Of a stretch of 32,372 nucleotides of DNA, positions 1-9,309 are shown in pieces. Position 1 is the first letter of the stretch. Each line of letters begins with the position of its first letter. The notes below the pieces were generated by a model that saw only the letters and a list, made by a program, of their open reading frames with translations, ran no database searches and was not told where the DNA came from. Source of the DNA: an uncultured Bacteroidia bacterium (GTDB taxonomy: Bacteria; Bacteroidota; Bacteroidia; Bacteroidales; Prolixibacteraceae); the NCBI GenBank assembly GCA_903902325.1, contig CAIUUO010000208.1, positions 1 through 32,372 on the forward strand. The letters run 5' to 3'. The translations under genes and the position numbers were made by a program.

Positions 1-28
1 ATTTTTCATTTTTCATTTTTCATTTTTC
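1..28. repeat. 7-bp microsatellite, four ATTTTTC units
   Basis: Four perfect tandem copies of ATTTTTC run up to the stop codon of the adjacent phosphatase gene. On the minus strand this is (GAAAAAT)n directly after the gene end. No function is evident, and the array may continue outside the window. Confidence 0.8.
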
Positions 29-644
29 ACTGATTAAACTGCTGAATCCCGAATACTTTTCTCTTCTCCGGTTTCGTTCCATCTTCCAACAACAGCAATT
101 CCGAATTTCCAAAATGGAACAGCGTCAGCACCTCCTGCCACTTCAGTCCGTAAAAGGCGGCATACAGCATCTTCCCGAAATCACCGTGAGTCACAAGCAG
201 CAAGGTTTCATCCCGGTAATCGGCACGAAGAATGTCGAGCAGCTTTTGTGCCCTCTCCAGCAGTTCATGAAAGGTTTCTGCCCCTTCGGGCGACAGAAAA
301 TAAGTGATGTTCTCCGTTTTTAGGATATCAGGGGCGCAAAGGGCTTCGATTTCCTTTGCAGGTTTTCCACTCATCACCCCGAAATCGCGCTCAATCAGGA
401 GATCCATTTTTTCCGGTGGATCCAGTTCCAGGATCGTAGTGAGTATGGTTGCAGTCTGGAGTGCCCTTTGCAGCGGCGAGCAATAGACCCTGTCGAACCG
501 GATCCCGGTCTCCCTGATTTTCCGAGCCACTTGCCCCGCCTGGTCCACCCCGATGGCCGTGAGCGGCATGTCGCGGCGACCGTTCAATATTCCACCAGCA
601 TTATCGCAGTCTTGTCCGTGGCGTGCGAGGTAAAGGGTTGGCAT
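27..644 (-). CDS. Histidine phosphatase (phosphoglycerate mutase-like) family protein
   Basis: The 205-residue protein carries the family signature near its N-terminus: R8-H9-G10 in LARHGQ, where H9 would be the phosphorylated histidine. The second arginine motif (YCSPLQRALQTA, about residues 54-65) and the C-terminal catalytic histidine (LLLVTHGDFGKML, about 148-160) are also present. There is no signal peptide, so it should act in the cytoplasm on phosphorylated small molecules. The substrate cannot be read from the sequence; sugar phosphates, alpha-ribazole phosphate and phosphoserine are all handled by members of this size. The ATG start is certain. The stop is 3 bp from the stop-side end of the deacetylase gene upstream (648), so the two may be co-transcribed. 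Confidence 0.9.
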   Translation of the reverse strand: MPTLYLARHGQDCDNAGGILNGRRDMPLTAIGVDQAGQVARKIRETGIRFDRVYCSPLQRALQTATILTTILELDPPEKMDLLIERDFGVMSGKPAKEIEALCAPDILKTENITYFLSPEGAETFHELLERAQKLLDILRADYRDETLLLVTHGDFGKMLYAAFYGLKWQEVLTLFHFGNSELLLLEDGTKPEKRKVFGIQQFNQ

Positions 645-647
645 GGC

Positions 648-1580
648 TTACTGTGCTGACAGTTTGTTGATGTATTCCGGCGTAACAGGCTCCTCCTTGA
701 AGAAATCCCCTTTCTTGCCCTGCGACAGCGCCCATTTGTCTATCCAGGAGATGCCCCATTTGCCGTATACGGTTATTTCTGTCCGGTAGGCAGTATCCTT
801 CAGCGCACTGTCCATACTCACAAAGGCATATCCGTTCTTTCGGAAGATTGCCGCGAGGGCATCCGTGTAATCGGCATTGAGCAGACTGGCATGCAGCAGC
901 AGTATCTGCGGAATCTCCCTCCCGAACAGCACAATGGATTGCTTTTCGTAGTATTTCATCTTGGCCTCCATGTACACGAGGAAATCTGCACCAATCCTTT
1001 TCATCTGCGCCGTATCCTTTTTGATATTTGCACGGTGGTAGGCCAGCGCGAAAAGGTAATCCTCGTTGTCGATGGTCACAGGCGCTGTCGTGTAACCATG
1101 CGAAGCCAGGAAGGCATCCAGCGAGTCAGCCTTCGCTTTGGTCGGACCCACATGCAGGAAAGGGTGACGGAAATATTTAAGCGCCTTCCCCTTGTCATGG
1201 AGCAGTTTCCTGATAAGGGTTTCGCCTTTCAGCAAGTCTTCTGTGAATTCGCGGTAGGTGACCATATTGTAGTCGGGGTGGGAATAAGTGTGATTGCCCA
1301 ACTCCAGTCCGTGGTCAAGCCAGCTCTTCAATAATTTTTCCTGGTATGGACTTGTTTGTCCGGCTTCGTACATCTTCTTCTCGTTCACAAACCCGATGGC
1401 AGGGATCCGGTTTTTGACCAATGCACCAACCAACCTGTCAGTCAATTGCTTTTGGTAAGTTGTGTCTGTAATTCCATAGCCAACCACCGGAAGGTCATCG
1501 AAACTAAAGCAAACCTGCCTGGTTTGGCCAAATACGCTTGTTATAAACAGCAGTAGGCTAAAAAAAAATGTAATTTTCAT
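648..1580 (-). CDS. Secreted polysaccharide deacetylase family protein (NodB-like)
   Basis: The start is set at the ATG at 1580, giving 310 residues that begin with a classical signal peptide (MKITFFFSLLLFITSVFGQ). The open frame continues to 1706, but that extension translates an intergenic repeat (see 1595..1692) and should not be annotated as protein. NodB motifs are visible: FSFDDLP with the aspartate pair D28-D29, the metal-binding H97-T-Y-S-H101, the RHPF motif near residue 135 and a late LLLH motif. It therefore probably removes N-acetyl groups from a cell-wall or extracellular polysaccharide in the periplasm. The downstream phosphatase gene is only 3 bp away. Confidence 0.88.
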   Translation of the reverse strand: MKITFFFSLLLFITSVFGQTRQVCFSFDDLPVVGYGITDTTYQKQLTDRLVGALVKNRIPAIGFVNEKKMYEAGQTSPYQEKLLKSWLDHGLELGNHTYSHPDYNMVTYREFTEDLLKGETLIRKLLHDKGKALKYFRHPFLHVGPTKAKADSLDAFLASHGYTTAPVTIDNEDYLFALAYHRANIKKDTAQMKRIGADFLVYMEAKMKYYEKQSIVLFGREIPQILLLHASLLNADYTDALAAIFRKNGYAFVSMDSALKDTAYRTEITVYGKWGISWIDKWALSQGKKGDFFKEEPVTPEYINKLSAQ

Positions 1581-1594
1581 TGTCGTTATTCGTA

Positions 1595-1692
1595 TTTTAC
1601 CACAAAGGACACGAAGTACGCACGATGGACCCGAAGTCTGTTTCATTACTTTGTGTCCTTTGTGTTTTCCTTCGTGCCCTTTGTGGTTAAAA
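1595..1692. repeat. Inverted repeat of the CACAAAGGACACGAAG family
   Basis: The left arm CCACAAAGGACACGAAG (about 1600..1616) pairs with the right arm CTTCGTGCCCTTTGTGG (about 1670..1686). The middle again carries TTTGTGTCCTTTGTG. Related copies occur at 10937..10974 and 18320..18393. It produces the spurious N-terminal extension NHKGHEGKHKGHK in front of the deacetylase. Confidence 0.75.
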
Positions 1693-1706
1693 GACATCGT
1701 TTGCAA

Positions 1707-1988
1707 TTAATTGGCTCTTCCCTTTTTGAACTCAGGCCAATACAGGATTCCTGCAATCCAGGAAAGAAAGATAAATCCAACTGTCCACATCAGCTTTTCA
1801 TTCAGTTTGTATTTGACTTTATCAAACACATCTGCCAGTCCGGGGATGACAAACCCCAGACTTGCCAGTGCGCTGATCCCCAAGAGAAGTCCTCCATAGG
1901 GGAAATGCTGTATCTTGCAAATGACTCCGACTACATTGAGTATGGTAGTAATAATGAGTGATACTCTGAACAAATTTTTCCCGTTCAT
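1707..1988 (-). CDS. Small integral membrane protein, GldL-like
   Basis: This 93-residue protein has three hydrophobic segments (about residues 7-28, 31-52 and 66-85). The stretch VICKIQHFPYGGLLLGISALAS resembles the KIxHWPGxGLLLxxG segment of GldL, the motor subunit of Bacteroidota gliding and type IX secretion. However, the protein is much shorter than GldL and lacks its cytoplasmic C-terminal half. It is better called a GldL-related orphan membrane protein of unknown role. The ATG at 1988 is a clear start. The C-terminus ends in charged residues (EFKKGRAN). Confidence 0.7.
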   Translation of the reverse strand: MNGKNLFRVSLIITTILNVVGVICKIQHFPYGGLLLGISALASLGFVIPGLADVFDKVKYKLNEKLMWTVGFIFLSWIAGILYWPEFKKGRAN

Positions 1989-2011
1989 TTGTTGAAAAGA
2001 TTAGGGTTAAT

Positions 2012-2242
2012 TCACACCCTGCGTTTCGGTCGTGTTGGTTTGGGCTTTTCGCCTGTCTCAAGGGCGGTTCCGATGGCGACACCCATGGCTACTCCGCAGG
2101 CGGTCATAACAGGCAGCCACAGTCCGATGTTCTTTGTGGCAAAACCGATGGCACAACCTATTGCAGCGCCGAAAGCCAGTCCGAGAGAGACGCCCATGGC
2201 AATGCGGTTGGGTGATTTTTTCTTGGGGATGGGTTTTTGCAT
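2012..2242 (-). CDS. Small glycine-zipper membrane protein
   Basis: The protein is read from the ATG at 2242 (76 residues, MQKPIPKKKSPNRIAMG...). The frame is open further upstream to 2305, but those residues look like leader sequence. A lysine-rich N-terminus is followed by two hydrophobic segments rich in small residues (about residues 17-35 and 42-60), with GxxxG-type spacing typical of glycine-zipper helices. The tail is basic (KPKPTRPKRRV). No known family was recognised. It lies 24 bp from the start of the GldL-like gene, so the two probably share a transcript. Confidence 0.6.
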   Translation of the reverse strand: MQKPIPKKKSPNRIAMGVSLGLAFGAAIGCAIGFATKNIGLWLPVMTACGVAMGVAIGTALETGEKPKPTRPKRRV

Positions 2243-2377
2243 GATCAGCAGATTAAATTGATAGAAAGTTAACAGTTTTCCCTGTGTGTGAATGTAATCT
2301 CCCAAAGGTAAAGATTCTTTCGGAACACGCCTGACGGAGCGAGGAGAAATTTGTGTAAAAGCGATAGGTTATTTGGA

Positions 2378-3469
2378 CTATTTGCTTATTTCAAATGCAT
2401 TGGTTTCAGGAACATATTCATATGGCAACAGATCTGAAATGCGTTTGTTTGCCATGTAGCCTTCCCAAACTACGTCCATCGGGTCAAAATAGCCATTGCA
2501 GTCAAAAATGATATTTCCATTCTGCACCGTCATACTTGTCAATCTCGTGGGTATTTTATAGTAGACGCCAAAAGGACCCAGCATATAAAGGATTTTTAGT
2601 TGAACACCGTCTCCGGAGGTTATCGACCCAATTCTCAGTTTTTTGGGAGGGATAGGCACACCTTTGATATTCAGTGCAATAAAACCGGAAGTTTCAAAAC
2701 TATTATCCCAGAGTGTCCTGAACAAGTGCATTCTGGATCCCAGATAGGCATTGAACCTGTTTTTTTCGAATTCTTCCTTTTGTATGCTGTCCTTGGCAAT
2801 GACAGGAGTAAAAATATAATTACCCGTAAATATCAATGATTTATCTGTCAATGAAAATTCAAACCTATCGAGAAAATAGCTGATATCATATCCCAGTTGT
2901 TCATTTTGAATCCGAATCGGACGGTTGGCAAATGCCTTTAAAACTTTACGGTTGCGATCAAACAGGAGCATGATATCCTCTTCATTGATAATCCTGCATT
3001 GTTTTGGGTCGATTTTCTTTCCAAGAAATTCATTCCGGAATACCGGGAAATATTTTTTCCTGATGTTCCTGCTTTTATCTCCTGATACTTCAATGCCCGG
3101 AAGATCAAATATTTTGGGTTTCAGTTCAACAGTTAACTTTTCATTCGTTAAAAAATTAGTCAGAGTTATAGAATAAAAACCTACAGAACTTATTGTGAGC
3201 GGATTTGACAAGTCTTTCAGATGATTCAATTCAAAATAGCCATTCTCATCAGAAGTAGTGCCCAAAGTTGTGCCGCTGAAATAAATGGATGCAAACGGGA
3301 TCACTTTGGCTGTGCTTTGATCCAAAACCGTTCCTCTGACAACTTGTGAATAACCAATGGTATTGCAGGAGATGATAGCTATCAACAGCAAAAATCTCCC
3401 AAGTCTGCAAACATCCTTTATGTCATGGACTTTGGTACCTGAATGAATCTTTTGAAGTGATCCGATCAT
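2378..3469 (-). CDS. Secreted carboxypeptidase-regulatory-like domain protein
   Basis: The 363-residue protein has a hydrophobic export segment at about residues 25-41, ending in GYSQ. It is followed by a CarboxypepD_reg-like beta-sandwich (about 42-115: VRGTVLDQSTAKVIPFASIYF ... GTTSDENGYFEL) of the type found at the N-terminus of Bacteroidota surface proteins and TonB-dependent receptors. The remaining 250 residues show no TonB barrel signature; they match the general class of Bacteroidota proteins with this domain plus an uncharacterised C-terminal part. The long N-terminal region before the hydrophobic core is unusual, but no internal ATG offers a shorter start. Its role is unknown, probably periplasmic or at the cell surface. 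Confidence 0.75.
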   Translation of the reverse strand: MIGSLQKIHSGTKVHDIKDVCRLGRFLLLIAIISCNTIGYSQVVRGTVLDQSTAKVIPFASIYFSGTTLGTTSDENGYFELNHLKDLSNPLTISSVGFYSITLTNFLTNEKLTVELKPKIFDLPGIEVSGDKSRNIRKKYFPVFRNEFLGKKIDPKQCRIINEEDIMLLFDRNRKVLKAFANRPIRIQNEQLGYDISYFLDRFEFSLTDKSLIFTGNYIFTPVIAKDSIQKEEFEKNRFNAYLGSRMHLFRTLWDNSFETSGFIALNIKGVPIPPKKLRIGSITSGDGVQLKILYMLGPFGVYYKIPTRLTSMTVQNGNIIFDCNGYFDPMDVVWEGYMANKRISDLLPYEYVPETNAFEISK

Positions 3470-3668
3470 ATGTTGATTTTGCTAAAGGCTCTCTTGTAAA
3501 GGTAATGAAGATCTTTAAAGAAAAGAAAAACAGGGACTAATAAAATTAAGTTGTAACGCTTTTCTGAACTTGAAAGAGTAAAATCAGTACAGTCTAGTTG
3601 GTTTGTGTTATAAACTAAAATCCGGGGTTATACCATCAATTTCACCCTCAGCAGTGTTGTTAAATTGC

Positions 3669-5555
3669 TCATAGCCAGGTTGGAATACCAATTAGTCCGT
3701 TACTGATAAAATACAGCATGAAAATTAAATTCATAACTGCCGCCAGTGCTGAGTGGTAATATAAAATTTTGGACATTTTTTCACGACGGTTCCTGAAAAT
3801 GTAATGGGCCGACCAGAGGGCTGCCAATGCATAACAGATACCGCATATAAAAAACAGGACTGAAATCGGGTTGACGGTTCCCAGTATTTGGAACGAGTCA
3901 TATCTAGTCCTTACTGTTAGTGAATAGGTAATCAATACGATGAAAATGAAAGAATTTGTGATAACCGGCCACAGGCTAATCCACCATGCTGTTTTGTTTT
4001 TTTGTTTCCCAATCAAATAGACAAGCGTACGCAGTAACCCGAAAATAATGGTACTGGCAAGCAGTATAAAAAACGAGAAAAACATAAAAATCAGCATGTA
4101 AGCATATATTGGGGGTATCTTTTTTAAATTATTGCCAATCGTATAGCCTACAAGCGGATCATTTCTCAAAATCAGGGAAATTTGTTTGGTCTCAACAGAT
4201 CTGAATTCATTATTGCCCGCAGGAATATATTTTGCCAGGGAACCTCCATCCATCAGTCGCTTGACAAAAAGCGTATCATCCTTGATCCACACCCTGTGGA
4301 CATTTTTAATGCGCTCAAGAACACCATAAAGTTCAATTGGAGGATCAATGATTGTGTAGAACCCCGATGGATTTATCGTTATGGGATACGTTGTGTTGTC
4401 AATTTCAATTGGATTCTGTTTTAGGTCTTTTGTTTGATAGTATTTGATCAATCCGGCGATTCTGGATACTACCTCTTCCTCACCACCGTTGATCATGACC
4501 GAATATCCCATGTTGTACTGTGGAAGATATCCAAAATCTGCATTGCCTCCTGGAACACTTCCTCCATGTCCGTAATAAATAAAACCATGGTAGGAACTGC
4601 CACTATTGGATAATCCTAACCGACTGTACAATTCTGATTTGGACAATGTTGGCAAGCTTTCCGATCTTTCCATCCTTTTTAATGAGGAATCAGACAATAT
4701 TTGATAGTTGTTCATTCTGCCTCTGTGAACAAAGAACTCAATCATTTTCACCATCTCTTTTGGTGAGCCATTCAGCGCTGCGGAAGGACGATAGAGGATG
4801 TTGAAGTACTTTAATTTAATTCCGTTGTCGTACAGTTTTGCACCCGATTTTTTATATTGCTCAGACTGCAGAAAGGTCATATGTTCTATTCCCATTGGTT
4901 TAAATAAATATTTATCCACGTAGTCTTCAAAAGTCATCCCTGAAACTTTTTCAACGATATAGGCTGCCACACTTGTGCCGACATTGCTATACTGAACACG
5001 TGTTCCCGGAATAAACTTTGAAGTTCTTGCCTTCGGACAAAAGTCAAGCGCCTCCTTGAGTGTTTTAGGCTTTGGGTCATCGTTGCCAAGCTCTGCAAAA
5101 TGCCAGTAACTCCATCCGGTGGTGTGCTCAAGTAGGTTTTCAATCCGGATGGGGAATTTGTCTTCCCAGGGATTATTGAATTCTATTTCCGGAATCAAAT
5201 CTCTTATTTTGTCCTTCAGGTTTAAACGCCCCTCTTCCTGTAATTTCAAAATGGCCAGAGCCACATACATTTTTGAAATGGAACCAAGCCTGAACATGGT
5301 ATTTTCATTCACATCGATATTATTTTCAATATCTGCCTTACCAAACCCTTCGAGTAGGATGGTTTCATCGCCGGATACCAGTACTACACCCGCACCCGGC
5401 GTTTTGGTTTCTTCTAAAATTTTTTGAATGGAGTTTTTTAACTCTGTGAGTGTTTTGGGCTTATTTTGATCAGAAGCTTCCTGGGCGAAAGTTTTTGAAC
5501 CATTAAAAATAAGTAGTAGTACAAATACGAAAATGATTGGTTTAGCTAACTTCAT
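3669..5555 (-). CDS. Serine hydrolase, beta-lactamase/class C PBP family, with four-TM C-terminal anchor
   Basis: The 628-residue protein starts with a signal peptide (cleavage near TFAQ, residue 25). The beta-lactamase fold motifs are intact: S92-I-S-K95 (SxxK), Y189-S-N191 (YxN) and H330-G-G332 in place of the KTG box. This points to an active serine peptidase, esterase or D-aminopeptidase-like enzyme of the periplasm rather than a resistance enzyme. After a beta-rich linker (about 400-485) come four hydrophobic helices (about 493-525, 535-562, 570-598 and 605-627), so the catalytic domain is tethered to the inner membrane. The gene stands alone, with 199 bp downstream and 173 bp upstream free of genes. 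The substrate is unknown. Confidence 0.88.
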   Translation of the reverse strand: MKLAKPIIFVFVLLLIFNGSKTFAQEASDQNKPKTLTELKNSIQKILEETKTPGAGVVLVSGDETILLEGFGKADIENNIDVNENTMFRLGSISKMYVALAILKLQEEGRLNLKDKIRDLIPEIEFNNPWEDKFPIRIENLLEHTTGWSYWHFAELGNDDPKPKTLKEALDFCPKARTSKFIPGTRVQYSNVGTSVAAYIVEKVSGMTFEDYVDKYLFKPMGIEHMTFLQSEQYKKSGAKLYDNGIKLKYFNILYRPSAALNGSPKEMVKMIEFFVHRGRMNNYQILSDSSLKRMERSESLPTLSKSELYSRLGLSNSGSSYHGFIYYGHGGSVPGGNADFGYLPQYNMGYSVMINGGEEEVVSRIAGLIKYYQTKDLKQNPIEIDNTTYPITINPSGFYTIIDPPIELYGVLERIKNVHRVWIKDDTLFVKRLMDGGSLAKYIPAGNNEFRSVETKQISLILRNDPLVGYTIGNNLKKIPPIYAYMLIFMFFSFFILLASTIIFGLLRTLVYLIGKQKNKTAWWISLWPVITNSFIFIVLITYSLTVRTRYDSFQILGTVNPISVLFFICGICYALAALWSAHYIFRNRREKMSKILYYHSALAAVMNLIFMLYFISNGLIGIPTWL

Positions 5556-5728
5556 AATGATTCATTTGTCAGTTTAGTATAAGACTCTTAATTTACAAAA
5601 GATTACTGATTTTCTAACAAATGTTGGCTAAATGGCTTGAAAGTTCCGGATTGTTCATTCCGACTAGTCCTGAAATAGGTTTACAGAAAGACTGAATAAA
5701 ATAAGGACGAGTCAGTTGATGTGATGAT

Positions 5729-7078
5729 TTATTTCCACAGAACGGATAGTTGCCCGGAAGCCTTCAGGTAGTTTAGCCAACTATTCCACAACTGTTTTTT
5801 ATTCATCCTATATTCTGCCTTTAGGCTTTGAAGGCTTGCTTCCTCCAGGTTCAATGCTGATGCAGATTCCTGCCCTTCTGCGAAACGAGCCTGGGTGATG
5901 GCAATGGATTCAGAACTGAGTGCAAGGTTTGCTTCCTGTGTCGCAAGTTGCGACATTACACGTTCCATCTTCAATTTTGAAGTAGTTGCATCCTTGGTAT
6001 AGAGAGCTGATTTATCGGCCTTTTGTTGATTGTATTGGTTGGTCTGTAACTGAAGTATCCGGATGTTTTTTTGCAAATTTTCACCGAAAAGCAGGGGGAA
6101 TTTCAAATCGATGCCAACATAACTAAGACCAAACCATGTATTGGCTTCAATTGGGTTAAAATTATTCGTGTATTGATTGGCTCCTAAAAATCCTTTCATA
6201 CTTAAGACCGGCAAATGCTTCGCCTTTTCTGATTTTGTCTGCTCGCCTGCCAGTTGTGCTTGCAATTCCAATTGCAGCAATTCAGGTATGGCTTTGGTCG
6301 CAGGTGGTATACCCGATATGGTCAATTTGTATAGTTTTGTATAGCTGGTATCAATGGCAAAGTCAGACCTTTCTACAGCGGTCTCACCGGTTAAAAACAA
6401 CATGTACACTTTGTCTTCAATCAATTCGGATTGGGCGTCCTTCAAAAGTTGCAGGACATTGTTATGGTTGATCAACGACTTATTCAGATCGGATTTTAAC
6501 AGACGTCTTTCATCAAATTTATCATAGAGTAATTTATAGCTTATAAATGTTCTGTTCGTGTCAGCAATGGCTGATATGATTTTTGATTCCTGCAAACTGA
6601 TTTCGATATACGTTTGCGCAATCGTAAAGGCAAGTTCATATTCCGATTGTCCCTGCGAAGCTGCCGTAATTCTTTCCTGCAATTTAGCTTCATCAATATG
6701 CCTTGGTATGGATAGATCGATCAATGGTTGTATCACAGTTACTCCGGCAGTTTGCGACCATGTAGTCCCAAACTTGATACTCATGGTTGCATCAGCAGGG
6801 TAGGCAGCATTAAAAATGCCAATGGGCAAAATGGAAGTCTGTAAGATAGGATTGTATAAATAAGTATATTCCAATGAAACTTGCGGCCAATATTTTCTAT
6901 ACAATGCTTCCGTCTGAAGCCTTCGGATCAGAAGGTCAGATTTTCCTGCCTGGATATTCAATCTGTTGGAAAATCCATTGTTGATTGCCTGGTTTAAAGT
7001 CAGTGTATTTTGGCTTTGGGAAGTAACAGATAACAGTAGTAGTATGGCGATGACAATGAAAGAGTTTCCTCTTTGCAT
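5729..7078 (-). CDS. TolC family outer-membrane efflux protein
   Basis: The start is placed at the ATG at 7078 (449 residues), giving the signal peptide MQRGNSFIVIAILLLLSVTSQSQ; the frame extends to 7144. The protein begins NTLTLNQAINNGFSNRLNIQAGKSDL and contains long alternating helices with two repeated OEP-type halves, as in TolC trimers. It would form the outer-membrane channel for the ABC exporter encoded just upstream. A 132-bp gap separates it from the permease gene, larger than the other spacings in the operon, so it may also have its own promoter. Confidence 0.87.
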   Translation of the reverse strand: MQRGNSFIVIAILLLLSVTSQSQNTLTLNQAINNGFSNRLNIQAGKSDLLIRRLQTEALYRKYWPQVSLEYTYLYNPILQTSILPIGIFNAAYPADATMSIKFGTTWSQTAGVTVIQPLIDLSIPRHIDEAKLQERITAASQGQSEYELAFTIAQTYIEISLQESKIISAIADTNRTFISYKLLYDKFDERRLLKSDLNKSLINHNNVLQLLKDAQSELIEDKVYMLFLTGETAVERSDFAIDTSYTKLYKLTISGIPPATKAIPELLQLELQAQLAGEQTKSEKAKHLPVLSMKGFLGANQYTNNFNPIEANTWFGLSYVGIDLKFPLLFGENLQKNIRILQLQTNQYNQQKADKSALYTKDATTSKLKMERVMSQLATQEANLALSSESIAITQARFAEGQESASALNLEEASLQSLKAEYRMNKKQLWNSWLNYLKASGQLSVLWK

Positions 7079-7210
7079 ACAACAAATCATGCCTTTCTTA
7101 CTGATTTTTTTAATCACCCATTTAAATGAATAATCTATTGACATAGTTTAGAATATTTGAGAAGTATTGATTTTTGTAACGCCTCGTTCATCTTATAAAT
7201 TATTGTGTGG

Positions 7211-8338
7211 TTATCTGAATACTGTAGCCGGTTCTACGCTTCTGATCCTGCTTAAGGCAAATGATGCCCCGCTCAATGATATCAGGCATATGGTTCCGAA
7301 CATTACCAGCAACATCAGGGGAGAGAATGAAAAGATCAAACCTGACCGTTCGACACCTCTTCTGAATCCCTCCAGCAGCAATAACCCAATTGAAAAACCA
7401 ACAATTGAAAATATCAGCGCCTGCGTCAGAATTAAACGGCTTATGTACTTATTCCCTGCTCCAATTGCTTTCAGTGTGCCATAATCTTTCAACCGGTCGA
7501 GCGCAGAAGAATACATGGTTAATCCGATGATGAAAAATCCTGCGATCAGGGCAAAGATGATCAGCGTTCCGGTACTTAAGGCAATTCCGCTGCTCATGAG
7601 TATCTTCATGACCGACGATAGAGCAAGTTTCTTCGATGGCCATGCACGAACGCCATAAATGGTAGAGTTGATATCATTGACAACTTTATCTACCTTCTGT
7701 CCCGGTTCGAGATTGACTAAAACAGCGCTGATATTATTGACGGATTGGTTGGAATAGAATCGTGCCCGTTCGATGGTGGTAACGCAAAAACTGCTGCCAA
7801 AACCCCTGAAATCCTTTGTTTGCAATACAAAAAAGGCTCGTTTGCCATTTATTTCAAAGTCGGTTCCAAGGTCAATATTTCCACCTAAATTCTTCTTTTC
7901 AAAATATTCTCCGCTTACCGCCCCATCCAATTGCAAATCGGAGGTGTTTCCTGCCGTTATTTTACCTTTATCGAGAACAGATAACAGGTGATTGGAATTT
8001 ACCCCAATCAGCGATATTGCACCACTGGTACCATTTTTATAATTGCATGCAGCCGAGGCAATCAGCAATGGGAAAGCTTCCTTCACACCATTAATGCTCT
8101 GCACTGCCCTTAGATTTCGTACATCCAGCCTGCCTAATTGGTTAACATCATTCGTCTTGCTGTCAACTACCCAGATATCTGCTTTTACATCAGATGCCAA
8201 AGCACCCATCAGACCCGAGAGAAAAAGGAACGTACCAAGCTGCTGGCCTATCAAAAAGGTACTTATTAGAATACCAACTATGACCCCGATGCTCTTCGCT
8301 TTGTCAAACCGTATAAATTTCCAGGCAATTTTTATCAT
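7211..8338 (-). CDS. ABC exporter permease, FtsX/MacB-like (DevC-type)
   Basis: The ATG at 8338 gives 375 residues starting MIKIAWKFIRFDKAKS. The topology is one N-terminal TM helix (about residues 16-45), a large periplasmic domain (about 46-255) and three C-terminal TM helices containing the FtsX-like permease core (SALDRLKDYGTLKAIGAG ... RIRSVEPATVFR). This plan matches MacB/DevC permeases, which couple ATP hydrolysis to transport from the periplasm rather than forming a classical channel. The start is 4 bp after the stop of the adaptor gene, so the two are tightly co-transcribed. Confidence 0.9.
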   Translation of the reverse strand: MIKIAWKFIRFDKAKSIGVIVGILISTFLIGQQLGTFLFLSGLMGALASDVKADIWVVDSKTNDVNQLGRLDVRNLRAVQSINGVKEAFPLLIASAACNYKNGTSGAISLIGVNSNHLLSVLDKGKITAGNTSDLQLDGAVSGEYFEKKNLGGNIDLGTDFEINGKRAFFVLQTKDFRGFGSSFCVTTIERARFYSNQSVNNISAVLVNLEPGQKVDKVVNDINSTIYGVRAWPSKKLALSSVMKILMSSGIALSTGTLIIFALIAGFFIIGLTMYSSALDRLKDYGTLKAIGAGNKYISRLILTQALIFSIVGFSIGLLLLEGFRRGVERSGLIFSFSPLMLLVMFGTICLISLSGASFALSRIRSVEPATVFR

Positions 8339-8342
8339 TTTC

Positions 8343-9296
8343 TTATTTTTTAAGTTTGCCGGAAATGTCAATAACACATTCAATTCTCGCGTTCAATAGT
8401 AATTTCTCGGGCTGATCGAGCGACATTTTTATCGTCCTTACCCGCCGGTCTTCCTTTTCACCCGACTGGTCAGTAAACAAAGATTTCTTTTTCAGGAAGC
8501 TATAGGCAAAAAAAACAGTTCCGGTGGACAGGGTGTCGAGAGAGCCGACATTTCGGATTCGTCCTTTTTGGCCTACTGCAATTTTTCCTGCAAACATCTC
8601 ATCAATCTCGCATACTGCAATTATTTTACCTTCAGGGCTAATTTGCGCAAATGATTTCTGGGTATCCACAGAACCACCTGGCAGAACGGTTAACTCCAAT
8701 ATCCTGCCATTCACAGGTGATATAATTATTTTCTGGTCCCTTTCAAGTTGTGCAAGATGAAGCGCGTCTTTTGTCTCATTCAACCGGCTTTTTGAAACGT
8801 CGGCACCAGCCTGTAACCTTTTCAGATTGGATTGAAAAGACTTTAAACCGGTAGTCGCATCATCTACTGCTTGCTGTGTTTCAGCTCCTTTAGCCAGCAA
8901 TCTCTGCATTCGCAGGAGTTCCGTGACGGCATTTTCAGATTTTGCCTGAAATTCTCCTATGCTTGCCTCATCGCCTTTTATCTGGGCTGCCTGCGTCACC
9001 ACTTCACTGCCCAATTGTTTCACTTTTGCATCTTCCAGTTGGTGATCCAATTCCAATATGGGTGTTCCTGCACTTACTGAATCATTTTCATATTTTAGTA
9101 TTTTCTTCACAATACCATTCACGGGCGATGACAATTGGACAATATCCATTTCCGGAACGATCATCCCCACACCAACCACCCGGCTGTTTGAAATTTCGAG
9201 TTTTGCTTTTTCGTCGGCAGCTGCCTTTTTCTTATCTTCAGTATTGCATGAATTGAAAAATAAAACCAGTATCAAAGCATAGTAACCTTTTTTCAT
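8343..9296 (-). CDS. HlyD/DevB-type periplasmic adaptor (membrane fusion) lipoprotein
   Basis: The 317-residue protein starts with a lipoprotein signal whose lipobox-like FNSC ends at C17. It then shows the usual adaptor order: beta-barrel strand and first half of the lipoyl domain (about 40-95), a coiled-coil hairpin (about 100-190, rich in E, Q, K and L), second half of the lipoyl domain (IISPVNGRILELTVLPGGSV) and a barrel domain. It would bridge the inner-membrane permease and the TolC channel. The gene lies between the ATPase and permease genes with spacings of 13 and 4 bp. Confidence 0.88.
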   Translation of the reverse strand: MKKGYYALILVLFFNSCNTEDKKKAAADEKAKLEISNSRVVGVGMIVPEMDIVQLSSPVNGIVKKILKYENDSVSAGTPILELDHQLEDAKVKQLGSEVVTQAAQIKGDEASIGEFQAKSENAVTELLRMQRLLAKGAETQQAVDDATTGLKSFQSNLKRLQAGADVSKSRLNETKDALHLAQLERDQKIIISPVNGRILELTVLPGGSVDTQKSFAQISPEGKIIAVCEIDEMFAGKIAVGQKGRIRNVGSLDTLSTGTVFFAYSFLKKKSLFTDQSGEKEDRRVRTIKMSLDQPEKLLLNARIECVIDISGKLKK

Positions 9297-9309
9297 GATT
9301 CAAATTTTA

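Noticed and set aside
1707-1988. A bona fide GldL gliding-motor gene
   Set aside because: It is only 93 residues, lacks the long cytoplasmic C-terminal part, and no gldK, gldM or gldN neighbours exist.
3669-5555. True beta-lactamase giving antibiotic resistance
   Set aside because: The HGG third motif, the length and the four C-terminal TM helices fit the broad serine-hydrolase/PBP-like group rather than a dedicated beta-lactamase.
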